A stretch of DNA of 64,000 nt from assembly GCA_943736015.1 (NCBI GenBank), contig OX031070.1, forward strand, positions 39,548,173 to 39,612,172, in the 5' to 3' direction. The translations under genes were made by a program, and so were the position numbers. Below the pieces are notes generated by a model. That model was given only the letters and a program-made list of their open reading frames with translations, was not told the DNA's origin and searched no databases. The DNA is from Tridacna crocea. Its lineage: Eukaryota > Mollusca > Bivalvia > Cardiida > Cardiidae. This document shows positions 39,186-49,879 of the stretch, piece after piece (positions within the stretch are counted from its first letter, which is position 1; each line of letters begins with the position of its first letter).

Positions 39186-39852
39186 CCCTGTGAAAAGGGG
39201 GCTTAATGCAACTGCGAAAAGATTTGGCCCAAGGTCAGCCTGCGCGAATTGCGCAGGCTGACCTTGGGCCGAAACTTTTCGCCCATTGGTCATTGTTCTG
39301 TATGTCCAAGGACCAGTTTACCTGTTAATTAAGTCGGTTGTTTTAAAAAAAGGTGGGTGTTACGGATCAATATCCATGTGACGGCTTGCTTGGTACCATC
39401 ATCATCGCAAGCCAAGGCCGACGATTCACTACGTTACTCTACCCTTGGCGGATCGAGCTTGATTTTTACGTTCACTTGATACGCTTTTTCATTGGATGCA
39501 GCCAACTCTAGCTGCAACGAAGGAAATCGCTCGTAGCATTTCACCTTTGATAAAAATAGAACAAGGTCGCTACCTTTCGAATAAAAGGTAAAACATGGAA
39601 ACCCACGTGGATGTCTGCTTATCGCTTCATGTGTATTCGTAAGCGGTTTGTAAAACGATATTTCATTTGCTTTTAGAAATATGATGTAAAGGGGGGTAAT
39701 AACCAGCATCCAATAGAGGGCGCATCGCAGGAATCTCGAAATTTGGCTCAATCCGCCAAGGTAAGATCCACGTAGTGATCGTAACCTTGGCTCGCGAAGA
39801 TGGGTATCATGGACCACGAAGATGCACCAAGCCCCCTTTTTACAGAGCATGG
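39186..39852. mobile_element. D element with both termini, split by K
   Basis: Inverted ends GAGCCATGCCCTGTGAAAAG and its partner ending GAGCATGGCTC. Core near 39227-39292 with paired GGCCCAAGGTCAGCC / GGCTGACCTTGGGCC. K occupies 39400-39802. Confidence 0.85.
39400..39802 (-). mobile_element. K element, copy 2
   Basis: 403 bp, inverted relative to copy 1. GGTACCAT (39392-39399) and GGTATCAT (39803-39810) look like an 8-bp target duplication with one change. Confidence 0.85.
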
Positions 39853-39917
39853 CTCCAATATAATATTTTGTCGTTTAGTAGAGATTTAACAATCTTTTCA
39901 AACAACCTCATGTTTAA

Positions 39918-40138
39918 CTCTTTACTGCACCACAAAATTTTAGACCTGTCCGAATTGAAAGCATTTCGAGATGACGGTTTCAATGTAGCCCATATGAAAT
40001 TATTTTTCTTTGAAAGGGTAGAAAACATTGTGGGAAAAGGAGAAAATGCTGGTTACCAGCATTTTCTCCTTTTCCCACAATGTTTTCAAAAGCTTTCTCT
40101 TTCAGGGGCGTTAAAAGTCGTCATTGTGTGGTAAAGGG
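39918..40138 (-). mobile_element. hp1 element, TTAA both sides
   Basis: TTAA at 39914-39917 and 40139-40142. Hairpin at 40021-40087. Confidence 0.9.
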
Positions 40139-40148
40139 TTAAATTTAA

Positions 40149-40381
40149 CCCTTTGCCCTACTATCCCGATTCAAACGACACTGGGGAAAAAGAGCTTTTC
40201 GAAAACATTGTGGAAAAAGGAGAAAATGATAGTAAGCATGCAGCATCTTTTCCTTTTGTCACAGTTTTTTCACTATCAAAGACAACTTCAAACGTTTAAG
40301 CGATGTTATATCTTTCATAAACTTACATGTGCTTTAAAAAAAATTTAAGACAAGTTTGAAATTTGGCTATGTGGTAAACGG
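40149..40381 (+). mobile_element. Diverged hp1 element
   Basis: Starts CCCTTTGCCC after TTAA (40145-40148). Left arm intact, right arm badly mismatched (40201-40272). The right terminus reads GTAAACGGTC. Confidence 0.7.
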
Positions 40382-40411
40382 TCTACGATCCATAAGAAAA
40401 AAAAAAAAAAA

Positions 40412-40579
40412 GCATTTCAAAACATCGTGGGAAAAAGAAGATGTTTTTAAATAAGTTAAGATTTAGAACTGCAGACTACTCTGAAAAAAAAAAGAGCATT
40501 TCAAAACATCGTGGGAAAAAGAAAATGTTGGTAAATAGGTTAAGATTTAGAACAGCAGACTACTCTGTAAGTTTACACG
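40412..40579 (+). repeat. 84-bp tandem duplication of hp1-derived sequence
   Basis: Units at 40412 and 40496 share GCATTTCAAAACATCGTGGG and AGCAGACTACTCTG with few changes. Confidence 0.75.
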
Positions 40580-40719
40580 AAATATAAACAAGATTTGAAG
40601 AGAAACATGCAGCAAATCGGTCTCTCTAATGTAAACTGTTTATTTTACGGGAAAGAGCTTTTTTTGCCTTCCGGAAATTTTTTCCCATCCATTTTGCAAA
40701 GTGGTTCTTATTTTAATAT

Positions 40720-40800
40720 TTTACCGCACAACCAAGACCTTTAACGACTACAGGAAAAAGGTTTTGAAAACATGGTGGTTAAAGGAGAAATTGCTGGTTT
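40720..40800 (+). mobile_element. hp1 left half
   Basis: ATATTTTACCGCACAACC and a left arm to GAGAAATTGCTGG, fused to an F element. Confidence 0.55.
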
Positions 40801-41160
40801 AAGAACCTTCTTTGTCTTATTCTTCAGGATTTTCTGACTGTGAAAGTAACAGAACTTCTAATTGGCTAAACCGATATAATTGGCTAAACCTATCGGTTTG
40901 AAGAATAAGACTGTTCTTCAGAAAACATACATACATACATATATCTTTATTGCCTTGAATATCTACATATTCATAGCATTATGATTAATACAAAATATAA
41001 TACACAAAGTATGTAGGACATGGAACATTTGAAAGGGAGAAAAATAGGAAAACTAAATGTTAACAGAGAAGGGATATGTTGCTAAAAATTTCTGAATAAA
41101 GTGCGGGTAGGTGGCACTGGGACTAATCTGCATAGAATAGTTGGTGAATACAGACCATTC
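40800..41160. mobile_element. F element split by a retroposon 3' end
   Basis: F arms on both sides; a 213-bp insert (40924-41136) has a (CATA)n run and CTTTATTGCC, i.e. on the minus strand ...GGCAATAAAG plus simple tail, typical of a LINE 3' end. AGAA flanks the insert. Confidence 0.6.
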
Positions 41161-41328
41161 TTAAGAACCTTCTTTGTCTTATTATTCAGGATTTTCTGAC
41201 TGTGAAAGTAACAGAACTTCTGATTGGCTAAACCGAAAGGTTAAGCAAATCAGAAGTTCTGTTACTTTCGCATTGACAAAATTTTGAAGAATAAGACTGT
41301 TCTTCAGAATGATTGGTGAATACAGATC
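41148..41328. mobile_element. F element
   Basis: Ends GAATACAGACCATTCTTAAG and GATTGGTGAATACAGATC, with a paired GATTGGCTAAACC core. Confidence 0.7.
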
Positions 41329-41584
41329 CAGGGCAACTGACCGCACGGAATATAATCAGTAACTACCACGTAAATACGATTCATCTAGTGCAGAGTAGGC
41401 CGAGAAAATAAGAACGGTAACGTTAGTTGAGGCAAAACTCAAACAGCTGTTCTTCATCGAAGCTCTTGACAGTTTTGAACTCTGGATCGTATTTGGATGT
41501 TTTGATGCCAAAAATTATTATACAAGTAGATCCTTATCCGCAATGGTTCTAATCTTATTTTGTTGGCTGCCGAATTTTAGCCGA
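41329..41584. other. Unassigned stretch
   Basis: Nothing recognised. Confidence 0.3.
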
Positions 41585-41920
41585 ATTTAGGAAAGAATCC
41601 TCACGAAAACATTGTAGGAAAAAGGTAACCAGCATTTTCTCCTTTTTCCCACAATGCTTTATTCTCGGTCTAAGAAAATGGCACCATTTGAGCTACACTA
41701 AAATTGTCTTCTGCAAATGATTACATTTTGGACAAGGCTAAAATTTTGTCGTTTGGTCAAAACATTTTAAAGAGACCACTTGCAGTCCCATAAAAATGCA
41801 ACTCAAAAGCTTGGATACATGGCTTTTGAAGGATACATAGAGTTTTTATTGGAGAATTATTGTTATTATAAACAATTATTTTTTGCTGGCCACCACCAGT
41901 TTCTCCTTTCTCCACGCTGC
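41585..41920 (+). mobile_element. hp1 with deleted left arm, plus remnant
   Basis: 41585-41772: the left arm jumps from GTAGGAAAAAGG to TAACCAGC, removing the paired inner stem. 41880-41920 is a small right-arm remnant. Confidence 0.6.
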
Positions 41921-41947
41921 ATATTAAAGACGAAATTAATCGTTTAA

Positions 41948-42242
41948 CTCTTTACCTCATAAGGCATTTCTATTGTATCTCCAACTGACCCTAAATAACA
42001 GCAAGGATGAAGCCGTTTCTTATGTGTATATGACACCTTTTGATAGCATAGAAAACATTGTGACAAAAGGTGAAATTGCTCGTCACGAGCAATTTCACCT
42101 TTTGCCACAATGTTTTCCAAAGGCCCCTACAAGCAATGCGAAGAAAAGAGTATCTATGGAGTAAGGAGTAAGACATGTGATTTATCGTCTGCAAAAGCTT
42201 TCAATTTGGACAAGTCTTCAACGCTGTCGTTTGGTACAGAGA
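41948..42242 (+). mobile_element. hp2 element followed by hp1 right end
   Basis: hp2 41948-42168 (TTAA at 41944-41947; right end GGAG-TAAG). Hairpin at 42051-42117, perfect. 42176-42242 is an hp1 right flank. Confidence 0.8.
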
Positions 42243-42570
42243 TTTATCGGGTTTTGGAACTATCTGGAATCTATAGATAACACCTTTTCCCATCGGAAGG
42301 AGAGTGACATGCATGCCAAAAATAACACTGTGATCTAAGGTTGGTATTTTCGTGCGAAATGTGAAAAATTGTTCCCTAAATATTCTCTAAAATCTTATTT
42401 ATATACATGTATGTCTAGAAACCTAAATATTTATTTTAACACTGCACTACGAATTCGCCGCTAAATTCTTCACGAAGCGAGAGTCATGTCGACAAATCTT
42501 TTGTGGTTCTATATACATGTATTATAAAGTGTGTCTTTGGGGTGGGTAGGAAAAAGAAATACGATGGGAA
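42243..42570. other. Unassigned stretch
   Basis: Nothing recognised. Confidence 0.3.
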
Positions 42571-42574
42571 AAAG

Positions 42575-42775
42575 ACCACGAATTACCCTGAGACAGAATC
42601 CTTTAGAAAACATTGTAGGAAAAGGAGAAAATGCTGGTAACCAGCCCTTTCTCCTTTTCCTACAATGTTTTCTACTCTTCACAAAACAAATTTAAAATTT
42701 TCAGTCACTTTTATTTTGTCGTCTGCAAATGCTTTCGATTTGGACAAGCCTAAGGTATTGTCGTTTGATAATGAG
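42575..42775 (+). mobile_element. hp1 element with GTAGG/CCTAC arm pair
   Basis: Hairpin at 42606-42672; both arms carry the TAGG/CCTA variant, while the inner right arm has decayed. Ends GAG before TTAA (42776-42779). The left terminus is unclear. Confidence 0.8.
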
Positions 42776-42779
42776 TTAA

Positions 42780-42990
42780 ACCCGCTTTCAATATTTTATC
42801 AGTTATATCATGGCGACAGTATTTATTTGACCAGTTTTAGGCTTGGGTTCTAAAAGTGTCTAGCTCAATGACACTTCCACAGGAAGTAAACAACAACAAC
42901 ACCCACGCAGAGCTTTTAGGAGGATGGGGGCGAACCTGGGACAACAAGGTTCGGAACTTACACTGTACAAGTAGTCACGCAAGACCCCTA
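42780..42990 (-). mobile_element. SINE-I-like fragment
   Basis: AGTTATATCATGGCGACAG, GTGTCTAGCTCAATGACAC and GCGAACCTGGGACAAC are similar to the SINE-I body and head near 28650-28880. Confidence 0.45.
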
Positions 42991-43027
42991 AAAGGACATG
43001 GAAGATATTTGATTTTTGCGTTGAACG

Positions 43028-43440
43028 ATCGAAATTTATTTTATCGAGTGAACATCATCGGTAATATTTTCACGAGTAGCGCAGTATTACCGATGGTATT
43101 CACGAGATTAAATAAATTTCGATCTTTAACCGAAACCCCCCCCCCCCCCCCCTTATTCTATTTATTTCATGTTTCTTTATAACCCTGTACGGGAGGAACT
43201 TTATCAAAATCCAGCACAGTTCTATTCAGTTATTCCCCCCTCCGCATAGCAACGCACAACAATATTACGTCAAGCGCGAGAAATATAAGGTAAATGACGT
43301 CATATTTCCATCTGGTTGTGAGTCATGCACATTTCACCTAGGTAACTGGAATATAAAAATCGGTATTTTCACTGGTCATAACCATGAAATATCGAAAAAC
43401 ATTTCATCGGTATTTCTCGATAACCTACCGGAAAGTATGA
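43028..43440 (+). mobile_element. L element, copy 3
   Basis: Begins with an inverted repeat (GATCGAAATTTATTTTATCG ... AAATAAATTTCGATC, 43028-43126), a C run, then ACGTCAAGCGCGAGAAATA and the CGGTATTTTCAC / CTACCGG tail. Confidence 0.7.
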
Positions 43441-43537
43441 ACAAAATATTCTCATTTTCCTTTTCATTGAAATAAAATATTGTTATTTTCTTTTTCCACT
43501 TTAACTTCACTTCTTGTGTGTTCATAGCAGGGAGTAG

Positions 43538-43675
43538 TCACCCAGCCTGTTTCACACGAGTTATAGCAGATGGTTTCAAAAGTATGACAAGAATGTCGTC
43601 AGAGGTCACCTTTTTTTCAGCCAGATCATTGCTTATCAGTTCCAATGCACATGCCTGCGGGTGCACATGTATAAA
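43538..43675 (-). CDS. Candidate terminal exon, unidentified protein
   Basis: On the minus strand a TGCATTTTGCAG acceptor precedes a 45-codon frame ending in TGA. It begins FIHVHPQACALELISNDLAE and continues KKVTSDDILVILLKPSAI. The mix of charged and aliphatic residues and the absence of any shared repeat look coding-like. No family is recognised. A donor just before the stop (GG|GTGACT) would make it internal instead. It could belong to the same gene as the exon candidate at 44442-44642, but the phases cannot be checked without the donor. Confidence is limited because only one splice site and composition support it. Confidence 0.35.
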   Translation of the reverse strand, partial: FIHVHPQACALELISNDLAEKKVTSDDILVILLKPSAITRVKQAG

Positions 43676-43776
43676 CTGCAAAATGCATTACAAGTCCCCC
43701 AGGTCGGCATTTGCGGTTTTATGGGAGATGCTTTTTCAGCACCTCGACAAAGAAAAAAAAAACACCCTCTTTTAAT

Positions 43777-43960
43777 ACTATACCATAAAACCCGGAGTTT
43801 TACCAACCCATAACGAAGAGGGCTAGAAAACATTGTGGGAAAAAGGAGAAAATGCTGGTAACCAGCATTTTCTCCCTTTTCCCTCATGTTTTCTACTCTT
43901 TTAGAGACAAACCACGTAATGTGACTGAAACTTAATGAATCGTCTAATGCTCTAGATATT
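43777..43960 (+). mobile_element. Diverged hp1 element
   Basis: Hairpin at 43826-43893 with an extra base on both arms (GGAAAAAGG / CCCTTTTCC); the flanks have decayed. Confidence 0.65.
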
Positions 43961-43997
43961 TACTAGTCTGAAATATTATTGGCTGCAATAAAGTTAA

Positions 43998-44218
43998 CCC
44001 ATTATCACATAAGAAAACTTCAGACTAGTCCAAATTGAAAGCATTCGCAGACGACAAAATAAAGATGGCTGAAAAATTGAAATTGGGTCTGGGAAGGGTA
44101 GAAAACACTGTGGGAAAAGGAGAAAATGCTGGTTACCAGCATTTTCTCCTTTTCCCACAATGTTTTGTAAAGGCTTCTTTCTCAGGGGCGTCAAAAGTAG
44201 GGACTGTTTGGTAATGGG
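43998..44218 (-). mobile_element. hp1 element
   Basis: TTAA at 43994-43997; the right flank reads ATAA. Hairpin at 44101-44167 (CACTG left, CAATG right, an unpaired change). Confidence 0.85.
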
Positions 44219-44441
44219 ATAAGACAGTAGTATTAGATTTTAAAACCCTTTTCTGTCCGGTGATTTCTTCCAGTTTTTAAAATACCGGAGAATCCAAATC
44301 AATAATTCGTTTTCATATTCTGATCACAGTCTATGCTGCCTGCAGAAGCATGCTGAACTATATATCCCATCATGCCGCAGGCTAAGCATTCAGACGAAAT
44401 CGAAAGTTAATGACTCACAAACCAAAAACACAATTCCGTTG

Positions 44442-44642
44442 CTATTTTTGTCCGATGAGCTCGTAAGTGAAAACACGATTTCCGGAGTAAACTTCTTCGG
44501 AATGATAATTATCTTTCCTTTTTGTGAATAAAAGTTCGAGAACTTTATGAACTTCTAGCCCTATGTAGTCTTGATTCATTACCGTACAGGCTATTTTTAC
44601 ACTGTTGATGCATAGTCTATTTTTAGACAGAAAAGGGACCAA
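44442..44642 (-). CDS. Candidate terminal exon, unidentified protein
   Basis: On the minus strand a pyrimidine-containing acceptor ending GCCACTGCAG precedes 66 codons and a TAG stop. The frame begins LVPFLSKNRLCINSVKIACT and ends GNRVFTYELIGQK. It lies in one of the least repeat-rich parts of the window (44220-44790), which favours a real exon. No domain is recognised and no function is proposed. It may be a chance frame: only length, acceptor and composition support it. Confidence 0.35.
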   Translation of the reverse strand: MVPFLSKNRLCINSVKIACTVMNQDYIGLEVHKVLELLFTKRKDNYHSEEVYSGNRVFTYELIGQK

Positions 44643-44790
44643 CTGCAGTGGCAAAATGTAGCCTTTAACATTAGGAAGTCATAATGGAGGCGAATTTAAT
44701 TCATACCATTTTAAAGTATGATTATTAACAGGGATTTACAAAATAGTTTTGCAAAGTTGCAGTTAATAGCAGAAAAAAATTAATCTTAAA

Positions 44791-45169
44791 ATTAGAATAT
44801 TAGAGTTGTTAACTTCAATGCTAATTTTACAGTGATTTTTCGGTCATCGACTTGAACTTTGGCAGACTCTACTTTGAACCCCCACCCCGACTTTTGATGC
44901 CAAACAGAGAAACTGAAAATTCCGAAAATTTCTCAACTAGCCACAATGTTTCCACAGTTGCGTCTTCATACAGATTTTGAATTAGAATATTAGAGTTGTT
45001 AACTTCAATGCTAATTTTACAGTGATTTTTCGGTCATCGACTTGAACTTTGGCAGACTCTACTCTGAACCCCCACCCCGACTTTTGATGCCAAACAGAGA
45101 AACTGAAAATTCCGAAAATTTCTCAACTAGCCACAATGTTTCCACAGTTGCGTCTTCATACAGATTTTG
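44791..45169 (+). repeat. 190-bp tandem duplication, nearly identical
   Basis: 44791-44980 and 44981-45169 differ at one noticed position (TTTGAACC vs TCTGAACC), so the event is recent. Unit contents are unique in the window. Confidence 0.9.
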
Positions 45170-46329
45170 TTGATAAAAGCACATATTGATAAAACGAAAA
45201 CTTTATTCTTTCAATTTCCGACATGAAAAAAACATCCCCAACTTTCAGCTGCAGGTCGAGCAAGAGTTACTCTCCTTGGAACTTATCGATTATCTGGTCC
45301 GAAAGGATTTCCGATAACGGCCTGTCATATAGGATTCAGAAGGAAAAGTTTTTTGATCGACTAAAACACATTTTTCTTCTAAAATGATTAAAATCTATAA
45401 CGTCTTGAAGTATTCTGTAATATCTCTACTTTACTTCAATATAATTTTAATTCCTGTAGCAAAATGGGAAGTTGCGTCCATTTTGATTTAAAGTTACTGA
45501 CCCATTCTCCTTCTTATTTCTATAGAAAGGTTTAAGAAATTTGCTCTTGCGCCGTTTTTGACGCTAAATAACATAAAAATGAATTACAAGAAAAAAATCT
45601 ATAACGTCTTGAAGTATTATATGTTTTGTTGTGATTATGATCAAAGTATTCGTTTACATTTGTTAAATTGAGATCTTGCGTCCATTTTAGTTTAAAAACG
45701 ACACTATCGTTAATTTTTGTATTAGAATGCTGTATCGAGCAAAGTGAGATTTTAAGACTTGGTGAAAAGATTTAGCAACGGATAAAGGGAAGATAAGAAC
45801 TGATAACATTATAACCTTGTCTGTATTGTTTTGTTAAACCTGGATCCTGTTTTTACACATTGTCCAAATATATAATGACTGTATTTATCATTTTTATACA
45901 TGTACGTGTATATTATTTGCATCAGTGAAAACTTTTAAGAGATTTGTAAAAACCATTATCTTCCCAGTATCGTCTTTTTTCATTCTTTCTCGGAAAATAA
46001 TTTTAATTTAGTTAGCATAAATTTCTTTAAATTGCATTTTTATTTATTTATTTTTTTATTTTATTTTATTTTTTTTTTTTTTTTGTCTTTATTTCTAAAG
46101 AAGACTGAATTTGTTGTACTATTGGATCGTTATAATAATTATGCAGTCAATAGACCAGTAACAAACTGTACAAAACAAGCAGTCTGATCCTGGACCGAAT
46201 CGGTTTTATTTAATGTGTCGAAATTCTTTTGGCTTAAAAAAATTGACGTTGCAATATCAATATGTGACTCAAATCAGCCGAAAACAATTTGCGTTTTGGG
46301 AGTATTGATGTGACCCGTAAAGCACGAGT
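45170..46329. other. Unassigned stretch with diverged internal repeat
   Basis: ATCTATAACGTCTTGAAGTA occurs near 45391 and 45598, and GTTGCGTCCATTTTG-like blocks follow each, suggesting an old ~205-bp duplication. A T-rich tract ends near 46090. Confidence 0.5.
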
Positions 46330-46330
46330 G

Positions 46331-47212
46331 TAGGACAAAACCCCCCTAGGACAAAACCCCCCTAGGACAAAACCCCCCTGGACAAAACCCCCCTAGGACA
46401 AAACCCCCCTAGGATAAACCCCCCCTAGGACAAAACCCCCATCATATATAAAAAGCATATAAACAGCTCATATTTTTTCATGCTTTCCATATTTTTTGCC
46501 TTTTTACTTTATTTCTTAAACAGGTTTAGACAAAATGGAATAAAATTTCATTGTACTTGCAATAGGAAAACTGAACTTTTAACTTGGTATTTTTTCTTTT
46601 CTCATACCACTTTCCAAAAGGAGGTCAACAATATGCACGGCTAGTGACGTGGAAAAGAAAACACACCGAATTGGTCTAATTCAAAAATTTTATAATACGC
46701 AAATGAAGCTCATTAAACAACACCATGAATCTCAGTAGTAAAATACCATGTAACCATATAATGTATTAGAGCCTGTGCGTGGCGTTTCCAATTGTTATAC
46801 ATATGCGTAAAAGTGAAGACTCAGATCAGCCTGGGCATGCGCAGTCTGACCAAAGTCATCACTATGCGCTCTGTAGATAGGTAGTGACTCAAAGTCTTTT
46901 GAGATGATCACAAAATTTTCTAAATGCACAGTCATAAAGAAAAAAAAAATTTAAAGAAAAAAAAAAAATTTAAAAACACATTTCTGGTCATAAAGAAAAA
47001 AAAAAACATTTTTAAAAACACATTTTTGGTCATAAACACAATTTTAAGAAAAAAAACTTAAAAAATCAATTTAACTTATACGAATTAATTATTTTTTACA
47101 ACCAGGGGGGTTTTGTCCACTTTTCACTTAAGGGTGTGGGGGTTTTGTCCATGGGGGTTTTGTCCAGGGGGGTTTTGTCCTAGGGGGGTTTTGTCCTAGG
47201 GGGGTTTTGTCC
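46331..47212. mobile_element. Q foldback element with inverted minisatellite arms
   Basis: The left arm is seven units of TAGGACAAAACCCCCC (46331-46440). The right arm is six inverted units of GGGGGGTTTTGTCC type (47105-47212). The ~660-bp AT-rich interior contains an hp3/D-like core remnant (46816-46868). CCCGTAAAGCAC occurs at 46314-46325 and again at 47231-47242. Confidence 0.85.
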
Positions 47213-47244
47213 GTACCCCGTAAAGAGTACCCCGTAAAGCACAC

Positions 47245-47430
47245 TCCCGAATTTCAACGGTCCTGCATAAAACCTTTTGTAAACATTGTGAGAAAAGGAG
47301 AAATACCAATATCCAGTATTATTTCCTTTTCCTACAATTTTTTCTACTCTGTTAAAGTGAAGAATATCAATTTAGCTACATTTGATTTATTTTCTGAAAT
47401 TCCTTTTTTAAAAGTTGGTGAAGTCAAAAA
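47245..47430 (+). mobile_element. Diverged hp1 element
   Basis: Hairpin about 47278-47345 with a changed loop (ACCAATATCCAGTAT). Confidence 0.55.
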
Positions 47431-48753
47431 GTTCTCCATATAGGAAAAGGTTTTAAATAATTGACTTTTGAAAACACATGAGAGGGAGAAAATACATGTG
47501 ACAGATTGAAAATAGCGAGGAAATTTGAATATGTGAGCTGTCGCCATAAAATACTTTTGAAAATGCATTAATCATCACACTTTTGCAAGTAAAGAGCTAA
47601 AGAGAGAAGGCGGCAAATTGGACTTCCGTATACAAGATCTTGTTAAACTTGACTTTAAATACTTATAAATAATCTCATTAAAAAAATCTGATCTTAGTTT
47701 AAACATTTAGTTTTAATTTATTCAATATACTAACATCATTCATTTACAACAACATGTATTGCGAAAAGGATTGAAACGAAAGCATCAAAGCTTATATAGT
47801 TCCTCTCCCTAAAGAAGTCTGATTTTTTTTCCTGATACATGTACTTTCTTTCCGATTACCCCGTATAAATGTATCAATGTATACCATTACGTATAAATGT
47901 ATCAATGTATACCATTACGTAACACCAATCAAGATACCCGATAGGCGTCTTATCTAACAGTGAGACTCGGTCATCATCGGAGAAGTCCGGCACAATGCAA
48001 ACGATCAGGGAAAAAGAAAGAAAATACGATAGTTGCTTTAAAAAAACTGTAAAAAGGGCTAAAAATGTATTTTCTAAATGACTGAAAACTACGCCATATT
48101 AAAGAACAATAAATACGCTTTCTGACTTCCCTGAAGATAATTTAAATTTTCCAACAATATTGTGCAGGCTGATTTATGTTTACCGTTTGCTCACAAAACC
48201 ACTGACTTCTTCTAAAAAATGACGAAATTATTTTAAACAGAACTGACCTATTGAACATAAAGGTTAAAAAATATAATTTGTATACGGTTGGTTTGTTTAT
48301 GATAGATCAGACGATACCAGTGTGGTCTGATCTACCAATACACTTTCCCCAGCCTAATATACATGTACGTATATGTATTTGTGACGACGCTATTCAAAAC
48401 AATTACAATAAAATGCCGTCTGCTGACTTTGTAATAGCTCTATGCTACAGGTTCGAAATTAATGTTTTCAAAAACATTGTAACAAGAGAAGCCTCTTCAT
48501 AATATCCTTAACTTTGTGGGTAGCTATTCAGAAATATATCCTACCGAAGTATTTTTACTATTGTACCATTTTTGTTGATAAATCAATAAAAATATCAGAG
48601 ATTGAATTCAAAATTATGACGAAAAAATCAGAGATAAAATTCCAAAGATGCAGTAAACAAATGTGCTGTTACATTTCGAGCGTTCGTGTCGCGCTCCTCC
48701 CGCGGCTTTAGTCTCATCATAAGAAATTGGTACTGCGGATATTTTTCTTTTTT
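47431..48753. other. Unassigned 1.3-kb stretch
   Basis: Includes a 28-bp direct repeat at about 47864-47920 (CGTATAAATGTATCAATG twice). A short GC-richer patch near 48680-48715 could be a minus-strand exon start but lacks other support. Confidence 0.3.
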
Positions 48754-48755
48754 TT

Positions 48756-48945
48756 AACTCTTCAGGAACTGGCAATGTATGACTGCCCCAATATTTAAAG
48801 CAGTTGTAGACAACACAATAAATATGGCTCAAATTATTCAATTTGTATCAATTAAGGCATGACAACATTGCTTGAAAAAGAGCAATTGCTGGTCAAAAGC
48901 ATTTCTATAGCTGACCATAATTTTTCAAACGCATGCTTTCGGTAA
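48756..48945 (-). mobile_element. Strongly diverged hp1 element
   Basis: TTAA followed by CTCTTCAGG, GCAGTTGTAGACAAC and a decayed hairpin (GCAATTGCTGGTC). Confidence 0.45.
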
Positions 48946-48949
48946 AATT

Positions 48950-49500
48950 TGAGGTAGATCAATTTGTAAGACCTGAAAGGAAAACAAATCCTACAAGTTT
49001 TGGTACCCCAGTAATTTACAACCCCAGATATCCCGCAGAGTTGTTTTCCAATAAATTGAAACCCTCTACACTCGAAGCGCGAAATTCGGGTTAAAGTGCA
49101 AAGGGTTTGCAGAGATCACCAGTCAATATATAATTCCATATGTGATCGATTTCACGGCCAAAAGGGATCAAACTCTCATAATTTAATTGGCTTACATAGC
49201 GGTCAAATAACAGTTACCGGGTTTGATTTGCATGATAAAGTTGGCCATGGATTATTTTTGTCTAGATAAATCTATGAGTAATAGGTCGAAAATTCTCGTT
49301 AACGTGATGTTAACATCCTCATAAAAAATACCAACAAAATATTTTTCCTGGTCCGAGAATTGCGGTTTATAGCTTATCTCATTATTTGGAAGGCTTTTAG
49401 TTTTCCCTTAACGAATTCAATTCCGAAATAATTTGAGTAGACTAAGATATATCAAAATACATGTATATCAAAATAATAACATTTAATGTTAGATGCATTA
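48950..49500. other. Unassigned stretch
   Basis: Nothing recognised. Confidence 0.3.
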
Positions 49501-49507
49501 ATGCATG

Positions 49508-49574
49508 AGGAACATTGTGGTAAAAGAAGAAATTGCTCGTGACGAGCAATTTCTTCTTTTACCACAATGTTTTT
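49508..49574. mobile_element. Orphan hairpin of the hp1b/hp2 type
   Basis: Stem ACATTGTGGTAAAAGAAG pairs perfectly with CTTCTTTTACCACAATGT around loop GCTCGTGACGAGC. Flanks match neither hp1b nor hp2 and no TTAA termini are found. Confidence 0.7.
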
Positions 49575-49879
49575 CAACTTAAGTCCACTGTAAAACGCGA
49601 AGAGCCGCCCACAAGCTATAGGGTGTATAAGCGAGCTAATTTATAAGACACGCAAAGAAATGATATTTTCTTCCCAATGATGAGCAACTGTCAACAATAG
49701 TAAAAGTACAAGGTTTAAACAGTGCAAGAGGTGGATTGAAAATCTGGAAAATCTTCTTTTAGGGAGGGGGTGGGGGATAATAAGAAAGGTGGGGGTGGGG
49801 ATGTATTATGTATGTATTTCGATACCTAAAAAAGTCTGTTTTGAGGAAGAATCTCACCGTGTCGAATTTTTGTAAAATT

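Noticed and set aside
40924..41136. LINE reverse-transcriptase remnant
   Set aside because: The minus strand ends like a LINE 3' end, but the short frame before it shows no reverse-transcriptase motif; only the retroposon 3' end is claimed.
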